Assembly: GCA_029262315.1 (NCBI GenBank)
Contig: JAJCZP010000108.1
Span: 24,666-88,665, forward strand
Direction: 5' to 3'
DNA from: Deltaproteobacteria bacterium
GTDB lineage: Bacteria > Desulfobacterota > Binatia > UTPRO1
DNA length: 64,000 nucleotides
Below the pieces are notes generated by a model. That model did not search any database. It was not told the origin of the DNA and saw nothing but the letters and a program-made list of their open reading frames with translations. The translations under genes were made by a program, and so were the position numbers. Of this stretch, positions 16,816 to 24,505 are shown piece after piece (position 1 is the stretch's first letter; each line of letters starts with the position of its first letter).

Positions 16816-18569
16816 CGGCGCCAGCACATCGGACAGGACGGGCATCGAACTACGACAAGCACCCCGTTCTTCCCGGCGGCCCCGCCAGTGCGTGCACGGT
16901 TGGGTGGCCGGCGATTGCGGCGCGCCTCCTGGCCACCCAAGCTCGGGTCATCACGATCGAGGCGTACGACGGAATACGAGACGCCGACCTGCGGCAACTC
17001 GCGGGCATGTTGCAGGCTGCTCTCGTCGTTCGCGCCAGCGACGCCTTTCGTTCGGAAGACGCCATCGACAAGATGCTCCAAAATACTCTCACCGACGATC
17101 CGGTCTTTGGGCGCATGACCGATCGCACGCTCGACGACCTGTTCGACCCCGCTTCCTTGGCCGTGATGCGAACGCGCGTGGCAGCAAGCTCTGGGCGAGT
17201 GGTTGTCTACGGCGTGGGCGCCACCTTGATCACTCCCGGCGACGTGTTGGTATACGCCGACCTTGCACGGTGGGAGATCCAACAGCGCCAGCGGCGCGGT
17301 GAGGCAGCCAGCCTTGGAAGCACCCGCGTCGACGCGCGACCGGCCACCAAGTACAAGCGCGGCTACTTCGTCGACTGGCGCCTCTGCGACCGCCAGAAGC
17401 AGGCGCTGTTCGATCGCATCGACTTCCTGCTCGATACGACCTTGGACGGAGAACCACACCTCGTCGGCTGGAGCACGATCCGTCGCGCTCTACGAGTGGC
17501 GGCTCGTCGACCCCTACGCGTCGTCCCGTTCTTCGATCCCGCGCCGTGGGGTGGTCAGTGGATGAAGGAAGTGTGCGACCTCCCTCGCGCGACCGCGAAC
17601 TATGGCTGGTGTTTCGACTGCGTCCCGGAGGAGAATGCCCTTCTGCTCGCGTTCGGCCGTCACCGCGTTGAGATTCCCGCCATCGACCTGGTCTTCGCCG
17701 AGCCGGAAGCGCTCTTGGGGGCGCGAACGCGCGCGCGCTTTGGTGACGAGTTCCCCATTCGCTTCGACCTTCTCGACACCATGGGCGGTGGCAATCTGTC
17801 GCTACAGGTCCATCCAGAAGCGTCCTACATGCATACGCACTTCGGCGTGCCCTATACCCAGGACGAGTCGTACTATCTTCTCGACGCGGAAAAGGACGCG
17901 AGCGTGTTCCTCGGCCTGCGTCCGCAGGTCGACCCCGCGGCGATGCTCTCCGATCTCCGCGCCGCTCAGGATGGCGGGCCAGCCTTCCCCGTGGAGCGAT
18001 ACGCCAACCGATTTCCAGCCGCCCGCCACGACCACTTCCTGATTCCCGCGGGCACTGTTCATGGCTCCGGTGCCGGCAGTCTGGTCCTCGAGATCAGCGC
18101 GACCCCGTTCATCTTTACGTTCAAGCTCTGGGATTGGAATCGGCTCGGCCTCGACGGTCGACCGCGGCCCGTCCATCTGGACCACGGAGCGCGCAACATT
18201 CGGTTCGAACGTGACACTGCCTACGCTCGTCTCCAACTCATCAACAGGATCGTGCCCTTGGACGCGGGCGACGGTTGGACAGCGGAACGAACCGGCCTGC
18301 ACGAAGCGGAGTTCATCGAGACGCACCGCCACTGGTTCCGGAAACGCGTCACACACGACACGCACGGTGAGGTGCAGGTACTGAATCTCGTCGCAGGCGA
18401 TGAGGCCACTGTCGAATCGCCCGACGGAGCGTTCGCCCCTTTCGTCGTGCACTACGCCGAGACCTTCATCATCCCGGGCGCGGTGGGACCCTACACGCTG
18501 CGCCCCTCCGGCCCGCGATCCGGGACGCGTCACGGAACGATCAAAGCATTCGTTCGGTTCCCGTCCTGA
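16812..18569 (+). CDS. Class I mannose-6-phosphate isomerase with N-terminal nucleotide-kinase-like domain
   Basis: 585 residues. The C-terminal cupin part shows the isomerase zinc site: QVHPEASYMHTHFG (about residues 336-349), and HDHFLIPAGTVHG (about 410). The N-terminal 240 residues resemble uridine/nucleoside-kinase-like domains found fused to PMI in some bacteria. A P-loop (GxxGxGKS) is missing at the expected place, so that domain is probably structural or degenerate. The enzyme interconverts mannose-6-P and fructose-6-P, feeding the PPi-dependent phosphofructokinase seen at 55.9 kb. It is the last gene of the sigma-54 operon. Confidence 0.8.
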   Translation: MTAPAHRTGRASNYDKHPVLPGGPASACTVGWPAIAARLLATQARVITIEAYDGIRDADLRQLAGMLQAALVVRASDAFRSEDAIDKMLQNTLTDDPVFGRMTDRTLDDLFDPASLAVMRTRVAASSGRVVVYGVGATLITPGDVLVYADLARWEIQQRQRRGEAASLGSTRVDARPATKYKRGYFVDWRLCDRQKQALFDRIDFLLDTTLDGEPHLVGWSTIRRALRVAARRPLRVVPFFDPAPWGGQWMKEVCDLPRATANYGWCFDCVPEENALLLAFGRHRVEIPAIDLVFAEPEALLGARTRARFGDEFPIRFDLLDTMGGGNLSLQVHPEASYMHTHFGVPYTQDESYYLLDAEKDASVFLGLRPQVDPAAMLSDLRAAQDGGPAFPVERYANRFPAARHDHFLIPAGTVHGSGAGSLVLEISATPFIFTFKLWDWNRLGLDGRPRPVHLDHGARNIRFERDTAYARLQLINRIVPLDAGDGWTAERTGLHEAEFIETHRHWFRKRVTHDTHGEVQVLNLVAGDEATVESPDGAFAPFVVHYAETFIIPGAVGPYTLRPSGPRSGTRHGTIKAFVRFPS

Positions 18570-18631
18570 GATCCCGCGCGGCACCCCGCCGGAACATGCT
18601 CGCAGGTTCGGAATGTCAGCCCTACGGGGAT

Positions 18632-18647
18632 CTCGCAGTTCTGCGAA
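18632..18647. promoter_or_regulatory. Candidate enhancer-binding-protein site
   Basis: CTCGC-AGTTCT-GCGAA, one mismatch to TTCNC-N6-GNGAA. Its core TCGCAG-TT-CTGCGA (18633-18646) is a perfect inverted repeat. The centre lies about 72 bp upstream of the expected start point of the promoter at 18686. Confidence 0.5.
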
Positions 18648-18685
18648 AATCGGCGATCTTTCCCATGGCGGTCCGGCTTTCAACG

Positions 18686-18701
18686 TGGCGCGCCTCTTGC
18701 A
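18686..18701 (+). promoter_or_regulatory. Sigma-54 promoter for the HhH-domain gene
   Basis: TGGCGC-GCCTC-TTGCA, one of the best matches in the window. The expected start point near 18712 gives a 15-base leader made up mostly of the ribosome site AGGGAGG before the ATG at 18727. Confidence 0.65.
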
Positions 18702-18726
18702 GCTTACCGTACAGGGAGGCCGTACG

Positions 18727-19731
18727 ATGATTGCAGTCGCTCGCAATGTAGACGTGGATTTCCAATCGACACCGGCCGCACCCCTCCCAGAGAACGAGTT
18801 GGTTGCCCGAGTGCTCGACGAGGTTGCGGATCTCCTCGCGACCCAGGAGGCGAAGCCCTACCGTTCCCAAGCCTTTCGCCGCGGCGCCGCCACGGTGCGT
18901 TCGCTCGACATGCCCGTCGCCGACGTGCTCGAGGCGCGTGGTAGCGAGGGGTTGGCGCGCCTCCCACACATCGGTGCGGGTTTGGCCCGCGCCATTGCCG
19001 AGTTCGTTTCGACCGGACGTCTACGCCGGCTCGAGTGGCTTCGGGGACACGTCGACACCGAGGCCCTGCTTACGACCATTCCTGGCGTCGGCCCGGCGCT
19101 GGCTCATCGCATCCACGAACACCTCGGAGTGCATAGTCTCGAGGAACTCGAGAGCGCGGCCCACGATGGCAGGCTCGCTCACCTCGCCGGCCTCGGCCCG
19201 CGACGGGTGCAGAGCCTCAAAGATTCGCTCGCACAACGCCTGCGGCGAGCACGCCTGCACGGACTCCGCCCCAGCGCGGCGCTGCCGATCGCGGAACTGC
19301 TCGACGTCGACCGCGAGTATCGCAGTCGTGCCGCAGCGGGCAACCTACACCTCGTCACACCTCGGCGATTCAATCCTCAGCATCGGGCATGGCTACCGAT
19401 ACTCCACACCGAGCGCGGTGACCGTCGCTATACCGCCTTGTTCTCGAACACCGCGCGTGCGCACACGCTCAACAAGACGCACGACTGGGTCATCATCTAC
19501 GCCGAGGACGAGGGTGCGGACCGCCAGGCGACTGTGGTCACGGAGCGTAGCGGCCCACTCGAGGGTTCGCGTGTCGTCCGTGGCCGGGAGCGCGAATCGT
19601 TGCAGTACTATCGCACGGACGCAGCCGTGGCGGCCGAAACCGCACGCGCGCGGAAGGCCGCGGAGGCCATGCGGGCACAGCTCGAGCCAATGTTCCGCGC
19701 ACACGCCGAGCGGGAGTCAGGTCTGCACTGA
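18727..19731 (+). CDS. Helix-hairpin-helix protein like the N-terminal part of PolX polymerases
   Basis: 334 residues. From residue 15 it follows the PolX 8-kDa and HhH layout: VADLLATQEAKPYRSQAFRRGA, LPHIGAGLARAIAEF (HhH 1), IPGVGPALAHRIHE (HhH 2) and LAGLGPRRVQSLK (HhH 3). The nucleotidyltransferase palm and PHP nuclease domains are absent; the C-terminal 150 residues are a separate alpha/beta region that I cannot name. It probably binds gapped or branched DNA. The ATG with AGGGAGG is chosen over a longer frame that starts inside the isomerase gene. The sigma-54 promoter suggests DNA protection or repair in the stress regulon. Confidence 0.75.
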   Translation: MIAVARNVDVDFQSTPAAPLPENELVARVLDEVADLLATQEAKPYRSQAFRRGAATVRSLDMPVADVLEARGSEGLARLPHIGAGLARAIAEFVSTGRLRRLEWLRGHVDTEALLTTIPGVGPALAHRIHEHLGVHSLEELESAAHDGRLAHLAGLGPRRVQSLKDSLAQRLRRARLHGLRPSAALPIAELLDVDREYRSRAAAGNLHLVTPRRFNPQHRAWLPILHTERGDRRYTALFSNTARAHTLNKTHDWVIIYAEDEGADRQATVVTERSGPLEGSRVVRGRERESLQYYRTDAAVAAETARARKAAEAMRAQLEPMFRAHAERESGLH

Positions 19732-19795
19732 GCAGCGCGCGTTGAACCTGCGCACGCCTTTCTCGTTGGCGGGATCGGCGTGATAGCCTCGGGCC

Positions 19796-20419
19796 ATGTT
19801 CTCTATCTGGGGAGTAGGGACAGCCGCCAGCCCCTACCTGCCAAAGAGTCCCGAGCGCCGACTGCGCGTCGCCCCGGCCAGCCGAAGCCTTCCTGCCAGA
19901 CAACACGTCGCCGGAGATGCGACCTCGGAGACGTCACAGCGTGGGGCCTCCGCCGGTGCGCCGCGTCACTCCAAGCACGCCGCAGCCTATGAAGCAGCAA
20001 GCGAGACGCATCCGAAGCGGCGTCCAGCAGCGACCGCCGCCGATTTGATGTCGGCTCCGGTCATCACCTTGGCATCCGAAGCGTCTCTCCGAACCGCCGT
20101 AGCGCTGTTCCGCGAGCATCGTTTCCGCCACGTGCCGGTATGCGAACCCTCCGGCATGCTCGTCGGTATCCTCTCGGATCGTGACCTTCTGCGCGACGGC
20201 GTGCTAGCCGATTCCGCGCTGATTGCCGAGGTCATGACGACGCCGGTTCTTACTGCTCATCCCGAGACGGTGGTGCGGGAGATCGCACGGGTGATGTTCG
20301 AAGAGCATCTCGGTGCGATTCCGATCGTTGACGTTGCTGGAGCCTTGGTGGGGATCATCACGCGAAGCGACATCCTCCGCGCGTTGATCAACCGCGCTCC
20401 GCTCGAACTCTGGGTGTAG
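19796..20419 (+). CDS. CBS-domain pair protein with uncertain N-terminal extension
   Basis: 207 residues as drawn. The two CBS motifs span about 80-205 (VMTTPVLTAHPETVV, GIITRSDIL). The first 78 residues are Ala/Ser/Arg-rich without recognisable fold, so the real start may be later; the CBS motif itself begins TAADLMSAPV near 20030. No ribosome site clearly decides. It follows the HhH gene by 64 bp and is convergent with the WS/DGAT gene. Confidence 0.75.
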   Translation: MFSIWGVGTAASPYLPKSPERRLRVAPASRSLPARQHVAGDATSETSQRGASAGAPRHSKHAAAYEAASETHPKRRPAATAADLMSAPVITLASEASLRTAVALFREHRFRHVPVCEPSGMLVGILSDRDLLRDGVLADSALIAEVMTTPVLTAHPETVVREIARVMFEEHLGAIPIVDVAGALVGIITRSDILRALINRAPLELWV

Positions 20420-20466
20420 CGATTCGAAAACGGAGGAATGAGCGATCACGACCCCGCGCGAGCACG

Positions 20467-21930
20467 CTAGCGACGGCCTGACCCAGTTCCGCCGCCCCCG
20501 GGGGTAGGCACTGGCGACGGTGACACGTTTTGCAACTGCGCGAACTCCTCCTCGACGGCGCCGACGAGATCGTGCAAGTCCGGCATCGCCTCCCAGTCGG
20601 CGTTCAGGCCCCAGTGCAATCCGCCATCGTAGCTGAACAGCGCGATACCGAGCGCCTGGCCGCCAAACAGCGGTACCAGAGGATAGATTTCGACCATACG
20701 CGCCCCGAGCAGATACAGCGGGCACGGGGGGCCGGGAACGTTGGTCACGACCAGGTTGTAGGCGCGCTGATTGGCCGCGAACCGGACGAGCTGCACAATG
20801 AGTCCGGTGGCGACGCGATCGCCGATTTCCTCGATCAGTTCCGCTCCGTGCGCGACCCGCGAATGCTTCAAGCGCGCCGTCACTTCGATCGTACGTTGCA
20901 ATCGTCTCACAGGGGACGACTCCCCGATGGGAATTGGCGCCAGAAAGTTTACGACGCGATTGCCGGGCATGCCGCGTTCCTCGGACCCTCGAATGCTGAC
21001 CGGCACCATGACGCGAAAGACGCTCTCGGGAGTCGCCCGGTGTCCCCGCCAGCCAAGAAAGCGGCGCACCGCCCCAGCGACGGTCGCCAGCACGACATCG
21101 TTCAAGGTTCCTCCAGCCGCCTTGCCGAGCGCGCGCGCTTCCGCGATGTCGAACCGTGTCCAGTCGTAGCGCCGATAGGGACCGATGTCCGCGTTGAGCG
21201 GCGTATCGGTCGTACCCGAGAAGCCGGCGGCCATGGTTTCGCCCACGCTGAGGACGGATTCCCGAACCGAGTTCGCGACTTCGATCGGCCGACTGAGTGC
21301 TCGGGGCACCGCGCAGGCCACGTCGAACGGTAGCGACGCGCGACGCCAGATCTCGTCGCCAAGTAGACGACTCCGACTGGGTTGCGGCTGCGGAATCCAG
21401 GGATGCTTCGGCGGCATTGCGGTCCCGGGTTCCAGTCGGAGGATGGCGGCCAGGATGTCGATGCCCGCGATGCCGTCGACCATGCAGTGGTGCGCCTTCA
21501 AGACGAGCGCGAAGCGTCCGTTTCGCAGTCCTTCGACGACCCACATCTCCCAGAGGGGCTTGCCGCGATCGAGTTTCTGCGAGAAGAGTCGCGCCGCCAT
21601 GCGCTTCAACTGACGGACGTCTCCAGGCGGCGGCAGTGCGGTATGGCGCACGTGGTAGCGCAGGTTGAACCGGGGATCGTCGACCCAGACCGGGTGTTCG
21701 AAGCGCGGAATCCACGCGAGCTTCTGACGGAACCGCGGGGCATCATGCAGCGCGAGATCGATGAACGTCCGAATGCGTTCGGTGTCGATTGCGCCCGCCT
21801 CGGTCCGCAACGACTCGCCTTCGAAGATCGCCACGGCACCGACATGCATGTGCACGCTCGCGTCCTCGATCGCTAGGAACGCCGCATCGGTTGCCGATAG
21901 TCGGTCGTATCTCCGGTAGGCCATTGCCAT
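20467..21930 (-). CDS. Wax ester synthase/diacylglycerol acyltransferase (WS/DGAT)
   Basis: 487 residues, the usual length. The catalytic HHxxxDG is HHCMVDG at 147-153. Family segments DAAFLAIED (15-23), GTLNDVVLA and RVVNFLAPIPIG-type strands are present, and so is the C-terminal LFSYDGGLHWGLNADW. These enzymes make triacylglycerol or wax esters from acyl-CoA at the membrane or lipid-body surface. It lies in one direction with hemerythrin, CBS and SDR genes, so it may belong to the same stress-linked unit, with gaps of about 80-90 bp between. A second WS/DGAT is at 26.4 kb. Confidence 0.92.
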   Translation of the reverse strand: MAMAYRRYDRLSATDAAFLAIEDASVHMHVGAVAIFEGESLRTEAGAIDTERIRTFIDLALHDAPRFRQKLAWIPRFEHPVWVDDPRFNLRYHVRHTALPPPGDVRQLKRMAARLFSQKLDRGKPLWEMWVVEGLRNGRFALVLKAHHCMVDGIAGIDILAAILRLEPGTAMPPKHPWIPQPQPSRSRLLGDEIWRRASLPFDVACAVPRALSRPIEVANSVRESVLSVGETMAAGFSGTTDTPLNADIGPYRRYDWTRFDIAEARALGKAAGGTLNDVVLATVAGAVRRFLGWRGHRATPESVFRVMVPVSIRGSEERGMPGNRVVNFLAPIPIGESSPVRRLQRTIEVTARLKHSRVAHGAELIEEIGDRVATGLIVQLVRFAANQRAYNLVVTNVPGPPCPLYLLGARMVEIYPLVPLFGGQALGIALFSYDGGLHWGLNADWEAMPDLHDLVGAVEEEFAQLQNVSPSPVPTPGGGGTGSGRR

Positions 21931-22010
21931 CCGCTCGATCGCGCGTGTTCAGCGCGTGATGTGCGACTTCCTTCCGGAACGCGAGCGACGCCTCCCCGAA
22001 GGTCGGGCGA

Positions 22011-22868
22011 TCATCGACGGGGTTCCGTGGGCGAGTCCGACTCGCGACTTCCCGACAGCCAACGGGAGAACGACATGCCCCAGTGCAGGACCGAGTCTGT
22101 GAGGCCGGGCGTCAGGGCCGCTAGCTTTTCGAGCGTGGCCGCGCCGGGCGGCACGGCTAGCTCGACGAGACGGAAGCGCACCGCGGCGAAAATCGCCCAG
22201 ACTACCCAGGCCGGCGACATGTCGAACATCGCAGGCCAAAGGGAGCGCACGACCTCGCTCTGGGTTGCCTGTTCGGCCATCGGGGTATCGACGACTCCCG
22301 GCATGATGAGCGCGACGTGCACGCGGCTATCGTGCAACTCGGTGCGCAGCGCCTCGGTCAAGCCCACGAGTGCGAACTTCGTCGCCGCGTAGCCGCCGAG
22401 GGGGCTGACCCCACGGCGCCCCGCGAGTGAGTCGACGTTTACGACGACACCGCCGTCGGGCTGCGTTTGCATGATGGCGACCGCGTCCTGCATGACCGCC
22501 AGCGCGCCGAAGACGTTTACCGCCAACATCGCGTGCAGGTCTCCGGCCTCGAGATCGAGCACGGTCGCGGGAATCAGGACGCCAGCGTTGTTGACGACGA
22601 TGTCGATACGCCCATAGTGGCGTTGCACTTCGTGAAGCGCGGCCCGTACCTCGGCACGGTCGGTTACATCGACGGGAACGACCAACGCATCGCCGCCGCG
22701 TTCTCTGATCGTCGTCGCAACGTCATCGAGTACTTCACGTCGGCGTGCGAGCAGGGCCACCCGTGCACCGGCGGCACCGAACGCCTGTGCCGTCTCACGC
22801 CCGATTCCACTGGAGGCGCCTGTGACAGCAACCACCTTTCCGGCGAAGAATCCATCGAGCCATGCCAT
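22011..22868 (-). CDS. Short-chain dehydrogenase/reductase (SDR)
   Basis: 285 residues from the ATG at 22868, which has AAGGGA upstream; an ATG at 22904 is open but less well placed. The Rossmann motif TGASSGIG, the NNAGV strand and the catalytic YAATK are all present. A hydrophobic C-terminal segment (about residues 215-240) suggests membrane association, as in SDRs that work on lipids or fatty aldehydes. Its place between WS/DGAT and CBS genes fits a role in acyl or alcohol supply for neutral-lipid synthesis, which is inference. Confidence 0.88.
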   Translation of the reverse strand: MAWLDGFFAGKVVAVTGASSGIGRETAQAFGAAGARVALLARRREVLDDVATTIRERGGDALVVPVDVTDRAEVRAALHEVQRHYGRIDIVVNNAGVLIPATVLDLEAGDLHAMLAVNVFGALAVMQDAVAIMQTQPDGGVVVNVDSLAGRRGVSPLGGYAATKFALVGLTEALRTELHDSRVHVALIMPGVVDTPMAEQATQSEVVRSLWPAMFDMSPAWVVWAIFAAVRFRLVELAVPPGAATLEKLAALTPGLTDSVLHWGMSFSRWLSGSRESDSPTEPRR

Positions 22869-22958
22869 CGTAGGATCGGTCCCTTCAGCCGTTGTCGATC
22901 TCATTCGGTGGTGGTCGGACGCGCGTGTCGAGAGTCGCCAGTATGATCGCCGCGGCGA

Positions 22959-23432
22959 TCATTCCGGGCTCGTGTCGTCGCCCGGTGTCCGCTCGACGAG
23001 CGCTAGCGCGATAAAGTCACTTTCGGTCACGATGCCCACGAGTTTTCCCGCGTCGACCACCGGGAGGCAGCCGATCTGGTGCTGCAACATGAGGGCGGCC
23101 GCCGTTGCAACAGGAGCGTCGGGGCGGATCGTGGTCACGTCGGTCGTCATGACCTCCTTGATCGCGAGGCTCGCCATCATCTTGTCCTGCGCAACCGTTC
23201 CGTAGCCGAGAGCCTTGGCGAGCGCCCCCCGAAACATGTCGCGTTGACTGAGGATGCCGACGACCGCACCGTCCTCGTCCAAGACGGGCAGGTGCCGAAA
23301 ACGCTTCTGTGTCATAACCTGGTCGGCAAGCGAGAGTTCGTCGTTTCGTCCGAGCGTCTGGACCGCAGGAGCCATGAGGTCACGCACACGCATCCCGATC
23401 TTCTGTTCGTTCATCGCCGCATGGGCAGTCAT
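22959..23432 (-). CDS. CBS-domain pair protein
   Basis: 157 residues from the ATG at 23432, which has a strong AGGAGG six bases upstream; the longer frame upstream belongs to another reading of the hemerythrin gene. Two CBS motifs (about 18-75 and 90-145) end in GILSQRDM and GIVTESDFI. The start overlaps the hemerythrin stop by ATGA, so the two are coupled. Confidence 0.92.
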   Translation of the reverse strand: MTAHAAMNEQKIGMRVRDLMAPAVQTLGRNDELSLADQVMTQKRFRHLPVLDEDGAVVGILSQRDMFRGALAKALGYGTVAQDKMMASLAIKEVMTTDVTTIRPDAPVATAAALMLQHQIGCLPVVDAGKLVGIVTESDFIALALVERTPGDDTSPE

Positions 23433-24010
23433 GCTTCCCTCCTGAGGTGGCTCGCGAGCGCGAGCAAGCGGTCGTACCCGTCTTCGCCGTCCGCGGCGTG
23501 TCGATGCAGCAAGAAGCGATGCACGACATCGCGTTCGTCTTCCTCCGAAAGCTCCCTTTCGACCATCGGAAACAAGTAGCGAGCCTCCTGCTCCATGTGC
23601 GCGTTGAGATGCGCACAATAGGCCCGGGCAGCTTGCCGAAAGCGGGCGGCAACGTCCGGATCGTCTGAGGCGAGTTCGGGCAGAAGGTTGGCAATCGCGT
23701 CGAGCAACGCTGCCTCCTCCCGATGTTCCTCGATAGTGTTCTGGAGCGACGGCTCCGACGATGCTAGTCCCTGGCGCTCGAGGGCCGCGAGCAGGACGAT
23801 GTTCTCCTTGGCATGGTGCTGAGCTGCGAACGACCGCAAAAACACGAGGGCGTCTCGCCAGACGTCTCGATCGACCTGGGCGGTCTTGTCGAGTCCATGC
23901 TCGAGGGTCTTGACGACATCCAGGATCAAGTCGTGCTCTGCGCTGAGGATCTCTGTAGGGGTCGCGCTCGCGCGACGGGGGCGTCGTCCCAGCGACTTTC
24001 CGGTCTCCAT
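23429..24010 (-). CDS. Hemerythrin HHE-domain protein
   Basis: 193 residues. The four-helix diiron site is visible: EHDLILDV (about 25), HHAKENIVLL (about 65), EEHREEA (about 95) and HLNAHMEQEARYLFPM (about 135-150). Such proteins bind O2 or sense oxygen, NO or iron in the cytoplasm. The gene is first in a unit with a CBS protein. A sigma-54-like promoter lies just upstream (24025-24040), with the expected start point only about four bases before the ATG. Confidence 0.9.
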   Translation of the reverse strand: METGKSLGRRPRRASATPTEILSAEHDLILDVVKTLEHGLDKTAQVDRDVWRDALVFLRSFAAQHHAKENIVLLAALERQGLASSEPSLQNTIEEHREEAALLDAIANLLPELASDDPDVAARFRQAARAYCAHLNAHMEQEARYLFPMVERELSEEDERDVVHRFLLHRHAADGEDGYDRLLALASHLRREA

Positions 24011-24024
24011 AGCCGTCTAGCCAG

Positions 24025-24040
24025 TGCAGGAACCGTTCCA
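24025..24040 (-). promoter_or_regulatory. Sigma-54-like promoter for hemerythrin-CBS
   Basis: On the minus strand: TGGAAC-GGTTC-CTGCA. GG and GC are conserved at the right distance; the -12 T is a C and one -24 base differs. Weaker than its relatives, but it has a site of the shared palindrome type about 87 bp upstream. Confidence 0.4.
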
Positions 24041-24093
24041 CCGGCCGCTAACTACGGGTTGTCGCGGAAATGCGGAGGCGTCGACACTCCACT

Positions 24094-24109
24094 CTCCCAT
24101 TTCTGGGAA
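24094..24109. promoter_or_regulatory. Candidate enhancer-binding-protein site
   Basis: CTCCC-ATTTCT-GGGAA, one mismatch to TTCNC-N6-GNGAA; the core TCCCA-N4-TGGGA is a perfect inverted repeat. It lies between the receiver gene (on its left end at 24145) and the hemerythrin gene. Confidence 0.5.
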
Positions 24110-24144
24110 TCGTGACTTCGGGGCGCGCTCGCGACTATGCGACG

Positions 24145-24501
24145 CTAGCGCACCAGCCGGTGGATTTGCTGGTGCAGGTGATCGTAGTCGATGGGCTTGC
24201 TGAGCGTGTGCACGAAGTCGCGCCCTCGGTCGTCCGGCTCGGCGAAGCGCCCCCCGAGGTAGACACTCACCAGCAGAACGGGGAGCCGTGGATGTACGCG
24301 GTGGAAGCGATTGGCGAGTGCGATGCCGTGCTCCCCCGGCAGCAGATACTCGACAATGACCATTTCGACGTGGCGCAGATCTTCGAGCGGCGGTACATCT
24401 GCAGGCCTTGCGAAATCGAGAACCTGGTGCCCGTCGTCGCGCAGCATCTGAGCTAGACCAGTTCGGAACGGATCGTCGAAGTCGACGAGGACAATCGGCA
24501 T
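24145..24501 (-). CDS. Stand-alone receiver protein with Glu in place of the phospho-acceptor Asp
   Basis: 118 residues, receiver domain only. The acidic pocket (D7, D9, D10), the switch residue (Ser79 in LLVSVY) and the conserved Lys102 (SKP) are intact. The acceptor position reads IVEYLLPGEHG with Glu51 (codon GAG) where almost all receivers have Asp. Asp-to-Glu changes often imitate phosphorylation, so this may be a locked-on or phosphorylation-independent adaptor. The ATG at 24501 is 4 bp after the kinase stop, so the pair is co-translated. There is no output domain. Confidence 0.85.
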   Translation of the reverse strand: MPIVLVDFDDPFRTGLAQMLRDDGHQVLDFARPADVPPLEDLRHVEMVIVEYLLPGEHGIALANRFHRVHPRLPVLLVSVYLGGRFAEPDDRGRDFVHTLSKPIDYDHLHQQIHRLVR

Positions 24502-24505
24502 CTTG

